DNA of 64,000 bases from Tetraselmis striata (taxonomy: Eukaryota > Chlorophyta > Chlorodendrophyceae > Chlorodendrales > Chlorodendraceae). Location of the stretch: assembly GCA_006384855.1 (NCBI GenBank), contig VCJN01001842.1:186001-250000 (forward strand), read 5' to 3'. Below the pieces are notes generated by a model, which saw nothing but the letters and a program-made list of their open reading frames with translations, made no database searches and was not told the origin of the DNA. The position numbers and the translations under genes were made by a program. Every line of letters starts with the position of its first letter. Position 1 is the stretch's first letter. Positions 10,139-21,213 of the stretch are shown in pieces.

Positions 10139-11192
10139 ATGTATGCATTGATGGCAGCCACGGCGCAGGCGCCGGTGATGGCGCGGAGCTCGGCCGGCCA
10201 GCCGCCGCGCCGCAGTGTCGCCGCTGCTCCCTCTGCCCTCTCGCACGCCGCCGCCTGGGCTCGCCCGCTCATGCTGCGTCAGCGCCCTTCGCTTCATCTG
10301 TGCCGAGCGGCACCTGACGCCGGGGCCGCTGAGGGAAGCGAGAGCAACAAGCCCGCCGACCGGAAGGAGGAGGAAGGGCAGGCGGTGGAGGAAGAGGTGC
10401 GCACCCCTGCACTGTTGTCGACACTTTCGGCGTGGCTCCAGCACACCCGCTGCCCTTTCCGACTGTCTTGTTACTTTGTGGAAAGCGCCGCCGGGGAGTC
10501 TATGTGCACGCAGCTTGATGTGGTGTGATGCGGGCATGACTGCAACCCCCCCCTCCCCCGGCCCCATCCAACTCCCTTTCCCCTACCGCTTTGGTCACCC
10601 GTCTGCCCCTGCCAGGATTGGGACGGCCTTACCGAGGAGGAAGACTGGGTGGTGCGCCGGCGCAACCAGCCTCTGCATGCTGCCTTCCCCCGTGGATCTC
10701 TGTGCAGGCATAGCGCACAGCCTCCTCTTACGCTCTGATGCGCCTGTAAGGGCCGCCAGCATTGACCCCCCCCCCCCCCCCCCCCACCCTTTCCTCCCCC
10801 TTTTGGATGTACGGCGGCACCCCAGGTTCCCGGCGGCGCGAACGACTCCCTGAGCTCCAACACGCCTCTGGGGCGTGCGATCCGCTCCGCATGCGACGAG
10901 CTGGACGAGCTGGGACAGATGGTCTCCCCCCTCCGTTGCGGCAGCTCCACACGCCTGCATGCATCCCGCACTTCACAGAGCTGCAGCCACCTCACTGAAA
11001 GTGCCATCCCGCCATGATGCCCGGGGCGAAACATTCACTGCGCCGCGGGTGATGGCGCCTCTGCAGGAGAGGGATGTTCAGGCGCAGGCGGAGGCGCTGC
11101 TGCGCCAGCTGGGCTACAAGGGGGACTCCCTCACGCGCAAGGCGCCGAGCGAGGAGGGCGAGGCAGCGGGCGAGGAGGGCAAGTCCGCGTGA
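10139..11192 (+). CDS. Probable plastid-targeted protein of unknown function
   Basis: Proposed exons are 10139-10396, 10616-10651, 10826-10921 and 11067-11192 (all phase 0), giving 171 residues. The first 60 or so residues are rich in Ala, Ser, Arg and Pro with almost no acids (ATAQAPVMARSSAGQPPRRS), which suggests a transit peptide. An acidic linker follows, then DWDGLTEEEDWV, SSNTPLGRAIRSACDELDEL and DVQAQAEALLRQLGYKG. I do not recognise the family. The second ATG (10151, GATGGCAGCC) has a better context than the first. Intron 2 carries a 20-nt poly-C run on the sense strand (10766-10785). The end of exon 2 is the weakest point: several donors are possible, and the one used was chosen because it keeps phase. 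Confidence 0.6.
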
Positions 11193-13202
11193 GCCCTTCG
11201 TGCCACTTTCTGCACCTGCATGCCCCTTTCCGCGGGGGGGGGGCGGGCTTCTTCGGTGGCACAATGGCGGGCACTGGGTTGGCGCGTGGGGGATATAATG
11301 AGCATCACGCCATAAGCAACTGAAGCGCTGGAGGGGGAGAGTGACATGTGTCTGGTGTATATTTGATGTGATGTTCCGTCCCGCCGTGGCGCGATGACCC
11401 ACCAGCTCCCATACGCACGTATGCAATGGCTTGCGGTGGCGGATTACACAAGCGACAATGCTTGCAGTCTTCTGGTTGATATCAGTGCGGAATCATCTTA
11501 CAAAAAATCCTGCTGCGCAGTGCATGGCTGGGGGGGGGGGGGGGGGGGCGGGGGCTCTACCGCACGGCATCGCACCCTCCGGTCACTGCCAGCTCACCAA
11601 TCAGGGTGTTAAATAGTTCGCCAATCCCGCTTCAGTGTCCGAACATAGCCACGCTTTGCGTTTGCTAGACATGATTGTCTTTGTCCCTGGTGTTAAAATG
11701 AAAAACTGTATTTCTGTCGGAACTGATCAGGAAACGTCACGAACCCTGCACGGAAACGCCAACTCGAATGATGCCAAGCAGTTTATTATTTTTAGGGACC
11801 AGGGAACCCAATTACACAGTGCAGTACCGCTGCCATGGGCAATCTGCCGATGGGCGCCTCCTGTGGCATGGATGGTTTGAGGATAAACTTGGGCGATGCT
11901 GGTTGATGGTGATGGGCGGGAGTCGATGTCGCTGATGATAGATGAAATGCACATGTTGCACACAGTCCGAGTGACTCCACGAGATGATCCCGCCCGCCCG
12001 CCTTCAAAGCCCCTCCCTTTTCTGGTTGCTTTGCGGCCGACTCGGCGTCACACCTGGGGTCTTTCACGGCCCAAGAGAGTTGCGCCGAGCGATTGCATAT
12101 GGATGCCCGCCTTGGGGCGGCAGTGTGGACGGCAGGCCCCCTCCCCGGCCTCTTGACCTCTTTCGTTGTCAGGCTCACACACCCAAGTCCATGCGTGAGT
12201 GCATGCCGGCCCCTCCCCCCTTCTGCCACCCGCGAGGCTGAATATACCAGCATTTTATAGAGGTATGTGCGGGGTTGATGCAATACGCTAGTAGACAGGC
12301 ATTGCTAGAGTTCAGCACGGAGTGCAACTTGGTGCACAGTAGGAAACCGATGTCAGGAAACACATTCTGTAGGCGATTCTTCATCACGTGACAGGTGACA
12401 GCTCCAGTTGCTGCTGAAGCTGAACTGTAGAACCCGCAGTATATATTCCAAAGTGAGTGCGGGCAGGTCTGTCATGAACATTACGGCAGCATCCTCACGG
12501 CTTGCAATGGCTGAGTGCGGCAGCTCATTGGCCAGGCGCGGCCTGTGGGCATAGCGCGCCATGCCGTAGTCCGCGCTGGCGCTGCACCTGTCCCCACCAG
12601 CCCGTGGTCATCAAGCCCCCCCCCCACCGCGCCCTCCTTCGCGTCACTTTCTGCGTTCCCTGCGCATGCATACGGTGATGTGCTTTGGTGCTGCTGGGAC
12701 ATGTGTACCTCGCGGTGTTGTTTTCAGTCCTTTTGGAGTTGTCAATCGCAGCAATGCATGACTCCACATTCGAATCAAATGGCAAGGAAATCGGCACTGG
12801 ATCTCTGGTACGAAATTCAAGATTGACAACAACAAGTTGTTACTGCACTTCCTGCGATGCCAACATGCCGGTTGCTGGCAAATCAAACACTGGCAGCGGC
12901 TGGCGCCTAAGGAGGGGTTGCCTGTTGCCAGCATCGCGATGGAGGCCAGCAGGGTGCAGCTTAACCTGGAGGCCAGTGTTTTCCACTGCAGCTGCATGAG
13001 GTGTGCGGCGCCGCACGAGCTGCGTGCCCTTCCGCGATATGAGAGCCTTTCGCCGCCATCCGTTGTGGGGATGCGGCCTGCCCAGGCTGCGCGGACGGCA
13101 GCGGACGCGGGCGCTTGGGAATTGACAGCGGCGGCTATTGGAAGCACGGGGTGCAGCAAGGTTGAGGCGGCCAGTTCGAATGTCCCAACCTGAACGACGC
13201 TG
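11193..13202. other. Intergenic stretch, no supported gene
   Basis: Contains a 19-nt poly-G run at 11530-11548. Frames of 100-200 codons exist on the minus strand (12283-11792 and 13267-12644), but they have mixed composition, no domain-like motif and overlapping opposite-strand frames, so they are not called. Confidence 0.4.
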
Positions 13203-13520
13203 TCATGCCGCCTGCGCTGCCCGTGTCTGCAACCACACAGCATAAAGGTCCGCGCCGCTTGCAGCATCGTCGTCCTCCTCTTTCTCCGAGGCTGCGCTCC
13301 TGGGAACTTTCCTCGGCCCGCGTGCCCCCCAGCTCTGGGTCAGCGCGTGGCCTGAATCGCTGTTGCTTGTGCGCAGCTGGGCTTGCGCCCTGCAGGACTG
13401 CGTGCCAGTCGGAGCGTGACCGCCGCAAGTCGCGGCCATCAGCTTCCCCGCTCTGTGCCGGCACCGTGGTAACCTTGAAGCTGGAAGAAATGCCGGGGAC
13501 ATGCGCTGTAAAAGTGGCAA
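13203..13520 (-). CDS. Possible terminal exon of an unrecognised gene
   Basis: The minus frame ends RSAASEKEEDDDAASGADLY then AVWLQTRAAQAA before a stop at 13203-13205. An acceptor-like CTGCAG lies just upstream on the same strand. The acidic run and ordered composition look more protein-like than the surrounding frames. No family is recognised and no other exon is identified with confidence, so this may be spurious. Confidence 0.22.
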   Translation of the reverse strand: MPLLQRMSPAFLPASRLPRCRHRAGKLMAATCGGHAPTGTQSCRAQAQLRTSNSDSGHALTQSWGARGPRKVPRSAASEKEEDDDAASGADLYAVWLQTRAAQAA

Positions 13521-13599
13521 TCTGCAATCAATTCACATCCTGCAATAGCGATCATAGAGGAGGTGCTGAGTTGGTAATGTGTTACATTGTGCGCTGATG

Positions 13600-13935
13600 A
13601 TACATATGCGGAGTGTAATTTCTACGGAGCTCGGGTAGTCTATACAATGGTCAAATATATTTTTGTCTAATATTATTCTAATATCAGAATAGATTAAATA
13701 AAAATTACAATAAAAGTAAAATAATGCAACTATATCATATTTGATCCTTAGATTATTTGAATTACAACAATTCGATAACTACTAGGCTATGTTTGATTAT
13801 AATATGTTAGATTAGTAGAATCGTAACTAGATGTTATAGTAGAATGTGATACTCAAATGTTATCTATTGTATTATTTGATCATATTCTAATATTCAGCAT
13901 ATATATCCAATATATTACAGAGCAGGGAGAGAGGA
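13600..13935. other. AT-rich non-coding stretch
   Basis: A block of very high AT content (AATAAAAATTACAATAAAAG and similar) between GC-rich neighbours, about 200 nt beyond the end of the armadillo/IQ gene. No open frame or shared repeat is seen. Confidence 0.6.
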
Positions 13936-14094
13936 TTGGTATGCCGTAATGGTACATAAAATGGCTGCCCTCAGCGAGGTATGTGCAAGGCGGAAAACAC
14001 TGACACTATGTCCCAGGTGCGCTTTCTGAAAACAGGGGGGTCCATCCGTATGTTGTTGCCACCACGCACATGACACCGTGGACATTGAATTACG

Positions 14095-14099
14095 TTACA
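14095..14099 (-). terminator. TGTAA polyadenylation signal of the armadillo/IQ gene
   Basis: TTACA on the plus strand is TGTAA on the minus strand. It lies 154 nt beyond the stop codon at 14253-14255. Confidence 0.55.
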
Positions 14100-14252
14100 C
14101 ATGGCCAGCCGGTGGCATGGGTGGGCACCCGGCACGCTTTCCAGCGCCTGGTAGCACCGAGCCGCCACAGGAGGCTTGGCCTCGTCCGCACCACGCAGCG
14201 GCGGTCTTCAAATGCAGATACACACGGTCAGACTATCTCATCGCCCGCGTGT

Positions 14253-17200
14253 TTACTCGCCCTCGCCGCCTGCATGACCACCCCGCTTGACGGACTCGTC
14301 TCTTTTCAACTGCTTGCGCGCTGCACGCCCTCTCTGCATCGCTTGAATCTTCACCGCCGCCTCCTGGGACAGATGTTCGCACACACTACGTCAGCACCAT
14401 GTTGGACCATTTGTATACACAAGGGTGGCAGGTATATAGCGGCACTTGCCGCACTGGATCCACGTAGTTGTGGGCAGGTTCACACTTTGCAGTGACTTGC
14501 CGTGACTACGGCCAAGTTACTCAGTTCACTTTCACATATCGTAGCTACGTGTAACGCCCTCGGTGCGAAAACATCCACCAGCAAGAAACTAGTTGGCTGC
14601 ATTGGATCGGTTTTGAGTGTTTTAATCACGGATGTATGGCAAAATCAGTTGTCACAAATTACCCGTAACAACAAAGCCTCTTGCGTTCAAACTCGTCGCA
14701 GTGGCTACGCGGATGGTTTAGGAGCAGCGGCTATACTTCTCCTGCTCTGCAATCACGACGACTCTGCGTACGGCATATCTGTGCCCCTTTGATGGGTTCA
14801 GGAGTTAACACAAACACCGAATTGTTATTCAACGCCAAGTCGGGATATTTGTGCAGCAAGTGTTCTTTATTTACGTACTATGATACATTTCAAATACATA
14901 GAGTTGTTATCCTGTCTCTCACGCACGGGCCAACGGGGGCCCGGGGGGGGGTACGCAGTACTGTATAGCGGACCCAAAGCGTGCGTACTGTGAGTGCTAA
15001 CAGCATGGAGTTTGCTGGGCCTCCTTTCATTAGGGAGAAAGGGGTGCAAGGGGCGCACCTCCTGCTCCCTTGTCTCCTTGATCTGCTCCACCTCCTTCCG
15101 CGCCTGCCTGCCCCGCTGCAGCGCTTGGATTTTCAGCGCGGCCTCCGCTTCATCGCCTCCTGCCGCTGCCGACGCCGCTGCAACCGCGACCTGGCTTGGC
15201 GTGATGGTCCCGTGGGTGTCTCGTATCTGCCGCACCTCCCGCCGCGCCTGCCGGCCCCGCTGAATCGCCTGTATCTTCATCGCCGCCGTCTGCTCCTCCT
15301 CGCTGTCGCCGATAGGGACATCAGCTTCCGCGGCTTCGGGTAACGGGGGCAAATGGCCGGCAGGCACTGCATCCATGGCTGGCAAGCCTTTCTTCTTGGT
15401 GGCGGGCGGCAGCCCCAGCAGCTCGGCGTTCAGGTCATGAGACGCCTTCTCCCCCTTCATCTCCTCGACGTACTTCCGCGACTTGCGGCCACGGGCCATT
15501 GCCTGCAGCTTCACAGCAGCCTTCTCCATCTCCGGATCCAGGGCAAACTGCAGCGAAAACGGCAACAGAGTCAATGCCAGATCGTAGTGAATACCAGAGC
15601 GGGCAGGCGCCTCCAGCTGCCACAAGGTACCTCAGTCCCACCCGATGGGGCCAGAGCCACATGGGGGTTTAGTGTCTGCGCAGAGGATACGCCAGTGACA
15701 AAGCTGATCACGAAGGGGTGACTTACCTCATCGGGGTTTTCCTCCTTGTAGCTGATCCAGTCATCGATGAAGGTGTCCTGGATCTCGGCTACCGCCACAG
15801 AGTGCTCCACATCCAGGGCCAGGGACTGGACGCTGTTGAAGACGCCCAGCGCATCCATCAGCTTGCTGTACGGGTTGTACCCGATCTCATCCGCGTCGGT
15901 CTCGCCCGCAAGGATTATGGAGCGAATGGCCTCTAGCCCAATCGCCTGCATCTTCTTGTCCATCTCCAGCATGTCCTTCACAGCGCGAAGCACGTCATTG
16001 GCCACCAACAGCGCAATCTGCTCGTCCTCGCCATGCGTCGCGTTGCAGAGCGCATAAGCGCACTCCTTCTTGGTCGCCACCGCGTGCTCAGCGCTGCGCA
16101 GGATGGCCACCAGCTGCCTGATGAGCCCCGGTTTCTCCAGCATCGCCTGCAGCTGCTGCTCCGTGCCAGCCGCAATGTTGGACAGCGCCCACGCTGCCTC
16201 CTTCGCCAGGCTGTCGTCCCCACCGCCGCGCAGGATGGCCAGCAGCGTGTCGAGCACGCCCGCTGCCATCACTGTGTCAGCGTCGCCATCACAGCCACTC
16301 AACCCGTTCCCGATCACCTTCAAGCTGGGGATAGCCACATCCACATTGGGATTCCTGCGCACGCGGGGGTCCCTCTTAGCGCCCTAGCTAGCTGGCCAAA
16401 TGCATAAGTAAGCAGTGCACACTTCCCACAATGCAACAGGTGGTCAGCAGACATGAGTGCGCTTGCCACCGGAGTCTGGCTCTGCAGCCAACGGGCCCTC
16501 CGTACCTTGCTGCATCCAGCACGACCGGCAGGATGTCCGAGGAGATGACCATGGATACTGTGTCGGGGTCCGAGTCGTCGCTGAGGTCTGTGATTGTTGC
16601 GAGTGCCCAGCAGGCTCCAGAGCTGGCATCCGGGTCCCTGATGGCCAGTATCTCGCGCAGGATGCGCACCAGCTGCGACATCTGCTCCGGCATGGACAGC
16701 AAAATACACAACCACACGCAGGTCAGCGCCTGAATGTGATCTTCCAGCAGCAACAGCGCCATGCAAACACGGGATATGGACGCAAGTGTCTTTGCAAGGG
16801 TGCCGGCCATGCGCATGCACGGAGAAGAGCGCTTTGGGGGGGGGGGGGGGGGGGGGTGGCGACCGTCTCCAGCCTTGGCAGCGGCTTGATCTTGACAAGG
16901 TTGCTGATGAACCACACACCATTTTGGGCGGTGGACATGGTGCGTCCTGACAGGGACAGGGAGCTTGTCAGCACTGGGGAGGGGTCTAGCCGAAGTCGTG
17001 TGTCGTGGCGGGGGTGACAGTTGCGAAGGCCGTACCTGGCATGATCTCCACCAGCGTGTCGATGGTACCGCTGTCGAGCACCTTGTCCCGCAGAGCAGTG
17101 GAGTCGCCCACAATATTGCTCAGCGCCAGCAGTGCCTGCCACACGTTAAAACACACATTAATCGCAGGGTCATAAACTTCTCCAGAGAAGCTAGCGCAGA

Positions 17201-18157
17201 CAGTCGGCAATACTGCATTGCCCGGTCCATTAATCAGTTTGTTGTCAAGTGGGGTACCACCGTGTGGCTAGAGGCATACAGGGAGAGCATGCAAGGCATG
17301 TGGCATTGTAGAGTACCTGATCAACGACCTCATCAGAGTCGGACTTCATCAGTCCAACCAAGGGCTCTATGACCCCGTGTTCGACTGTCGCGTCAATAAA
17401 GTCCGAGATTGGCATGGTGAGGGCTGTGGCAATGTAGGCAGCGTCCAGTTGCTCGTACTCATCGCCCCCTAGACATTCCACAACTTTGGCAAGCATGCCG
17501 GCCTCCACCAGCTTCCGGATTTCCTCCGGGTCCTCATTCTCCACCACTTCGCGGCATTCAGCCATCGACTTTTTCAAATGCAACGTCATTTTGTGGATGT
17601 CTCTTGGAAACGGTACCGATCGATTTCGTTGGATGGTACGTGATTGATTGTGTCTGACCACGGGCGCTCATGGTAGTAGACAACTGCTTCGTGAGCGAAG
17701 CGTTCCGAGTGGAGAGAGAGGCTGACAAGCTTGTTGCCGGCAGCTCGTGAGAAGCTGCTGCCGCTTCCCTCTCCGCCAGTGCCCGCTCTTTGTCCTGCAG
17801 CTCCTGCTCCCATCGCGCTAGCTTGGCTGCCTTCTCCTCTAGCTCCTTCTCAATGGCTGTGCCAGAGGTGGGTTTAGGGGACCCGTTGCGCGATCCAACC
17901 CGGACTCCGCTTGAGATCTAATGCATAGCAAGGCGGCTTCAGACTTGTTATGCTGCGTGCTCCAGATTTGCGATGTTCCTGAGCACGCAAGGTGACGTAG
18001 AAACAGGGGACCCCCCGTTCCAAAAAAGAAGCACACCCCCGTCCTCGCTTGCTCAGGCTCGTACCACGTGCTTGGCGCTTATACCAGCTAGAAGTCCTGG
18101 AGCCGTCTGAGCTGTCGGTGGCGCCGCACCGACCTGTGAGCTGCTGCCGCACCCCAT
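14253..18157 (-). CDS. Importin-alpha-like armadillo protein with N-myristoylation start and four IQ motifs
   Basis: Minus-strand exons: 18157-18085, 17856-17727, 17602-17317, 17135-17036, 16946-16864, 16681-16506, 16354-15727, 15547-15059 and 14363-14253. All junctions keep phase; the product is 691 residues. It starts MGCGSSSQ: Gly2 and Ser6 fit N-myristoylation and Cys3 palmitoylation. Residues 27-59 are a predicted coiled coil (IEKELEEKAAKLARWEQEL). Residues 85-490 are armadillo repeats of importin-alpha type. NLS-groove Trp/Asn pairs survive at GVWFISN (208/212) and AAWALSN (338/342), but others are changed (CWALAT, CAYALCN). No Arg-rich importin-beta-binding region is visible. IQ motifs lie near 505, 583, 631 and 660 (KIQAIQRGRQARR type), probably binding calmodulin or a similar light chain. 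Intron 5 holds a 21-nt poly-C run (sense). The exon 2 donor (GTCAGC) is weak. Confidence 0.82.
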
Positions 18158-21100
18158 GGCTCCAAGGCGCTGTGCACAGACGGCGGGGGTTCGATGCGTC
18201 ACTTCTTCCGCTGCCGCAGGTGGTTCCCCAGTCGACATAAAGATGGGCCCTGACCAAGCCCGCAGAAGCCCCGCTCGCTGCGCTCTACGTGTCAGACTTG
18301 CTCGCGTATGCCTATAATGCGCTATATGTCGTGTGCGCTATACTGCCCTGAGCGCCTGGGCCCGCACCGAGGCGCACCGCGACAGATGGTGTCGGCATGC
18401 CGCATGCGCACTACTCACTATCCAGTACTGTGGTAACTACTGTGCCCGGATGGGGAGCTATATACGCTGTGAAGCCCTTACAAGGTGCGGGAGGTCGTGC
18501 AGGAAGGGGGTGCGCCGGAAACCCGGGGAGTTCGCGCCCGTTTTCGGAAAGAAAAACTTGAAAACTTACCCCCAGGAGCCCCAGGTAGCCGGCCGTCTGT
18601 GCCGGCGCTAGTTGCGAGCTTCGTTCGCAGGTGAGTGTCGGGAGTAGCGCGATCCTGCTCCCCGCGACCCCGCGCGTCGGTTATAAGACTCCGAGGCGCG
18701 CCGGTCTAACACATACAGTCTTGAACCCGATCCTCGTCGGCGCAAATAAAGCGAACGAGTATGGGATATAGGTCTCCCTGATGTAACCAAAAAGACTAGT
18801 ATGGGATATAGTGCCCTAGCGATATCTACTCGTCATGATTGCTGCCGCTCAGCTGCTGAGAATACTGTATGAGGCTTGAATGCACCTCATCTGCTGCATT
18901 CATCTGCACGGGTTATTGACTGCACCTCAAGTAGGACAGTAGTAGTATGTTTCAGTACCTGTACATCCCTCCTCGAGATGCGGGATGCGGGCCGCGTTGA
19001 TTGCGGGATTGCGGATTGTGCTGATCTTTTAGAACTGATTTCGCGGAAGTTTTTAATACTGACCTTTTGCTGTAGTGGACGTTTCCTATTTCCTTTTCGG
19101 GTGGTGTCCTGATCGCCTTTTGCAGCTAGGTCATGTAACTATATTTTTTTACTGGCGATTCTCGAATTCACACAAGTGCTTGTATATGGTGCTCGCTGAG
19201 AGGCTGTCGTGTTTGCTACTCGGCTTCGGAATGAGAGTTCCCTCCCAACGTTCAACGTCGTGAACGGGAGCTATGATCCCCAGAGCTTGAAGCCCACAAT
19301 GCTCGAGTTCAAGACAACTGCGAGGGCAAGGAGGGCTGGACGCCCGCCAAGGGATTCAGGAAGAGGTGATCAAGAGAATGTGCAGCCGCGCGCGTGTGGC
19401 GCCTCTGTCTCGAAGACTCACTTCTACGACAAGCACAGATTGACGAAAGCGTGCGTCAAGCCGCCTCCGGACACCGCCGCGCTTGTCGCAGCCGGTGGTG
19501 ATGGCACCACTGCGGTAGCTGTTGCATAGTGCGTCCTCTGCTCCGTCCGGACCCGGTCATACCGAAACGCGGGGCGAGCCAAATGATGCATCGATACCGT
19601 CGCCGCCGCCATCTCCCCCGCCGCCCTCTCCGCCGCTCTCGTCTCCCCGAAACGAATCAGCGAGCCCCGCACTATCCAGCGGCGGGAAGGGGCGTTCGGT
19701 GTTGTCTGATGGTGACAGCGCAAGGGAAGAATGCCGAGCTTCACGTGGGCGTTATCATACGCAAGACGTTCGGGACGCGGGGAGCTTTCTCGGCATGGTA
19801 GTCCCCCCCTATGTTGCCCTCCCTAACGTCCCGTTACATCGGTCATAGGCCCACCGCCACCATGTGATGGCTATACCCGTGTGTATCACCCAATATCCAG
19901 GTCGTCAATAGGAGATGGGATAACGAGGACGCAGACCCGGCGGATAGGGAGCTGGTGATGAAGGTGATTTGCGACGACGGCGACAACAGTGGTTCAAAAT
20001 AAATGCTATGTTCGTCAAAAGAAGCATGAATGCGGTGTTAAGCAATGTTGGCCTCAAAACCCTTGTTTTCAGGAGACAAGACACGCGCCACAAAATAAAC
20101 TCGGTGCCGACATCTTGCTCCATGGCTTTTGCGGATGTGTCAACATAATGATCACGGATAGAACTTGGTACTGTATTACCAAGTAACGTATTGGGCGATG
20201 TGATCTATGGCTAACTAAGTATGTAATAGAAATATTCTATCATTCTTTGAAACAATAACATTGCCATTGCTATTTTCATGTATGATCAAAGCTACCATGC
20301 AGCAAAACATGGGTGATAATAAGCAATGCAAGAGTAAAGTCTCTTAGACAAGCTCCGAAACCATCATGTTTTGTCATGCAGCCGAAAACATGAAGTGAGG
20401 ACATGAATAATATGCTGATACTCTGAAACCAATTGTGGTGACACATTGTTACACATTTATTCATGGCCAGCTCTCAATTGGAAGATAGGCGCGGCCGACC
20501 AAGTGTCTACACGCACACACGGTTGAGGCCGCTTAGTCACCCAGCGCAAATCATCATCACCATCACTGGAAGTATCATCACCCTCCTCCAAATCCGCCTC
20601 CTCGGAGGAGGAGTGCCCCCCCTCGTCCTCGTCCTCGTCCTCGTCATCATACTTACCCCCATCTTCATCTTCAACTTCATCCTCTTCGCCACTGGTAGAT
20701 AACGGCATCATGATCATCACCGTGATAGCCACCAGCATTGATGGTATCGGCATCGACACCTAGGTCGTTGGTTGGCGCTGCCTCCCACTCACGACAACCA
20801 TTTTGGCACAGACCGAGGTATCTCCCCCTACCTTGATCCGATCTGGCAACATCGGCTTTGTAACGCTAGCAAGTATGTGCTCCTTGGCGATACGGGAGGC
20901 TACAATAATAAAGCGAAATGATTGCCGAAGTTATTGTTAAGTCGGACTCGGAAGAGCTAGCTGACTCGGCGATACAACTGCTATATACTTGACGACAGAG
21001 CCGCTAAGCGATTTCAATCGCAGGTTGCCTCAAGGCGCCATTGACGACCTACCGGCGGTGTGCCCCTTGCGCACCCACCGACGGTGCCTTTGGGGGGGGG

Positions 21101-21213
21101 GGCTTGCCCGTGTTGTTGCCCCATAGTTTAGGTATGGGTAGGAATATCGCACATGCAAGGTGCAAACGATGAGTTGTCGAAGATGACAATTACACGCGCG
21201 TTCGTTTAGATGC
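18158..21213. other. Accessory stretch, no supported gene
   Basis: Holds short open frames only. The plus frame 19209-19529 (106 residues) has no recognisable domain. The minus frame 20759-20457 is acidic because of a (TCCTCG)n tract near 20615-20645. GTATGGGATATA occurs twice, near 18760 and 18800. Upstream sequences for the armadillo/IQ gene must lie at the left edge, but no promoter element is recognisable. Confidence 0.4.
19086..19147 (+). repeat. Dispersed short repeat ending TCATGTAA (copy 3)
   Basis: CCTTTTCGGGTGGTGTCCTG, then ATCGCCTTTTGCAGCTAGG, then TCATGTAA; matches the minus-strand copy at 9664-9719. Confidence 0.55.

Noticed and set aside
12644-13267. 207-codon minus-strand open frame
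   Set aside because: Opposite-strand frames are equally open, composition is mixed, no domain is visible and the frame crosses likely non-coding DNA. Only the short 13520-13203 frame is kept, at low confidence.
20457-20759. Acidic 100-residue minus frame
   Set aside because: The acidic run comes from a (TCCTCG)n simple repeat; no other support.
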